6,768 nucleotides of DNA from Hyphomicrobiales bacterium (GTDB taxonomy: Bacteria; Pseudomonadota; Alphaproteobacteria; Rhizobiales; Aestuariivirgaceae). The stretch covers positions 1 to 6,768 of the forward strand of contig JAHFPK010000154.1 in assembly GCA_023266715.1 (NCBI GenBank), given 5' to 3'. The notes under the pieces were generated by a model. It had not been told where the DNA came from, searched no databases, and saw only the letters and a list, made by a program, of their open reading frames with translations. Numbering within the stretch: position 1 is the first letter of the stretch; each line of letters opens with the position of its first letter. Position numbers and translations under genes: made by a program. Positions 6,037 through 6,768 of this stretch are shown one piece after another.

Positions 6037-6768
6037 TAGGTGCCGTGCCTCACCCGGCCAACGGGCTCCGCGTGGGCAATGACCCGGCGGATTGCCGGAA
6101 ACTTCGCCTGCAAACCATTTTCAATTTGGTCCACTGTGGCGTGGACATCATCGATTGTTTCCGACGGTGCAAAACGGCAATGGTAATGAACGAACAGGCC
6201 CTGATCGTTCTCCCGGATGCGGATGTTGTGAAGGCCGCTAAGGCGGGATTGTTTCTTAGCCAGCGCCATAAGCAAGCGGATGATTGCATTTGAGGTCTTC
6301 GCCGGCGCATCATCCCCAGTAAGAAGGCGCTCCGGCTGGGGCTCAATGTGGCTTTCCACTTCAACTCCTGGGCCAAGTTCGGAGCGTATGGCATCCTCAA
6401 GCTGGGTGGCATATTCATGGGCTTCCACCAAAGGCATAAGACCATCCACTTCCAGATCAAAGCTCACAGCCAACTGCCCTTTGATTTCCTGAACCGTAAG
6501 GTGATGAATGGCCAGATTGCGGCGCGAGGCAATGAGCATCACCCGCTGAAACACGGTTTCATCGTCCAGCGCTACCGGATTCACGGTAACCGTCACATCT
6601 GCACTCGGAAACTTCTGAATGATCTTCTCGGTCAGCGTGTCCTTCAGCTTGACGATGTCGTCAACCGGCATGGTGCGCGGCACCTCCACCACTACACTCG
6701 TAAAAAGGGTGGCCCCCGCCGGGCGCAGGCGCAAGGAACTCAGGAGGAGCACTCCACTTGTATGTTCA
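6036..6768 (-). CDS. Cation diffusion facilitator family transporter, C-terminal part (5' truncated by window)
   Basis: The open frame runs off the right edge, reading EHTSGVLLLSSLRLRPAGAT at the border. A GTG at 6752 is internal and not the true start. What remains (about 243 aa) is cytoplasmic. It contains three successive beta-alpha-beta-beta-like units (numbered from the GTG): 1-60 ending ADVTVTVNPV, 80-139 ending VEVESHIEPQ, and 171-231 ending RRVIAHAEPV. Each resembles the ferredoxin-like dimerisation domain of CDF exporters, which bind and sense Zn, Fe, Co or Mn. The family's six-helix membrane domain with its metal-site Asp/His residues should lie beyond the edge. The assignment therefore rests on the C-terminus alone, notably GVLxxxxLRxRxAGATLF. 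The substrate cannot be told; His residues (83, 84, 112, 135, 175, 189, 191, 204, 227) could be metal ligands. The HutD-family gene follows with a TAATG overlap. Confidence 0.8.
   Translation of the reverse strand, partial: EHTSGVLLLSSLRLRPAGATLFTSVVVEVPRTMPVDDIVKLKDTLTEKIIQKFPSADVTVTVNPVALDDETVFQRVMLIASRRNLAIHHLTVQEIKGQLAVSFDLEVDGLMPLVEAHEYATQLEDAIRSELGPGVEVESHIEPQPERLLTGDDAPAKTSNAIIRLLMALAKKQSRLSGLHNIRIRENDQGLFVHYHCRFAPSETIDDVHATVDQIENGLQAKFPAIRRVIAHAEPVGRVRHGT

Noticed and set aside
6036..6752. Transporter fragment read as a complete 238-aa gene starting at 6752
   Set aside because: The start codon there is GTG, the frame is open upstream to the window edge, and upstream residues EHTSG continue the family pattern.
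1..6768. CRISPR array, transposon, tRNA/rRNA, riboswitch, toxin-antitoxin or defence system
   Set aside because: No spaced repeat array, transposase motif, structured RNA signature or paired small toxin genes could be seen on either strand.

Overview
The window looks like chromosomal DNA from an alphaproteobacterium, most likely of the order Hyphomicrobiales (Rhizobiales). This rests on the topA–rnr gene pair, on a cation-diffusion-facilitator C-terminus of the kind I associate with rhizobial 'cation-efflux pump' proteins, and on the protein sequences themselves. No taxonomic search could be run. Nearly all of the window is coding and most genes lie on the minus strand.

Left block (minus strand, about 1-5069): topA (DNA topoisomerase I, 880 aa) is followed after 54 bp by rnr (ribonuclease R, 751 aa). 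Both are full length with their catalytic residues intact, and they are very probably co-transcribed. Beyond rnr, the leftmost 116 bases hold no complete gene. They contain only the possible first codons of another minus-strand ORF that runs off the edge, plus a short direct repeat.

Middle (5070-5504): an AT-rich, 168-bp divergent intergenic region separates topA from a small plus-strand gene. That gene encodes an 88-residue, probably all-helical protein of unknown function. Plausible promoter elements can be seen in both directions.

Right block (minus strand, 5470-6768): the C-terminal part of a cation-diffusion-facilitator-type metal transporter enters from the right edge without its membrane domain. 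It is joined by a TAATG stop/start overlap to a HutD/Ves-family cupin-like protein. The 3' end of the HutD gene overlaps the 3' end of the small plus-strand gene tail to tail by 35 bp.

Functionally this is mostly housekeeping: relaxation of negative supercoils, degradation of structured RNA, and metal export. There is no sign of a mobile element, CRISPR array, phage, toxin-antitoxin pair or defence island. The points most worth a second look are the three successive ferredoxin-like cytoplasmic repeats in the transporter, its coupling to an orphan HutD protein, and the small uncharacterised helical protein facing topA.
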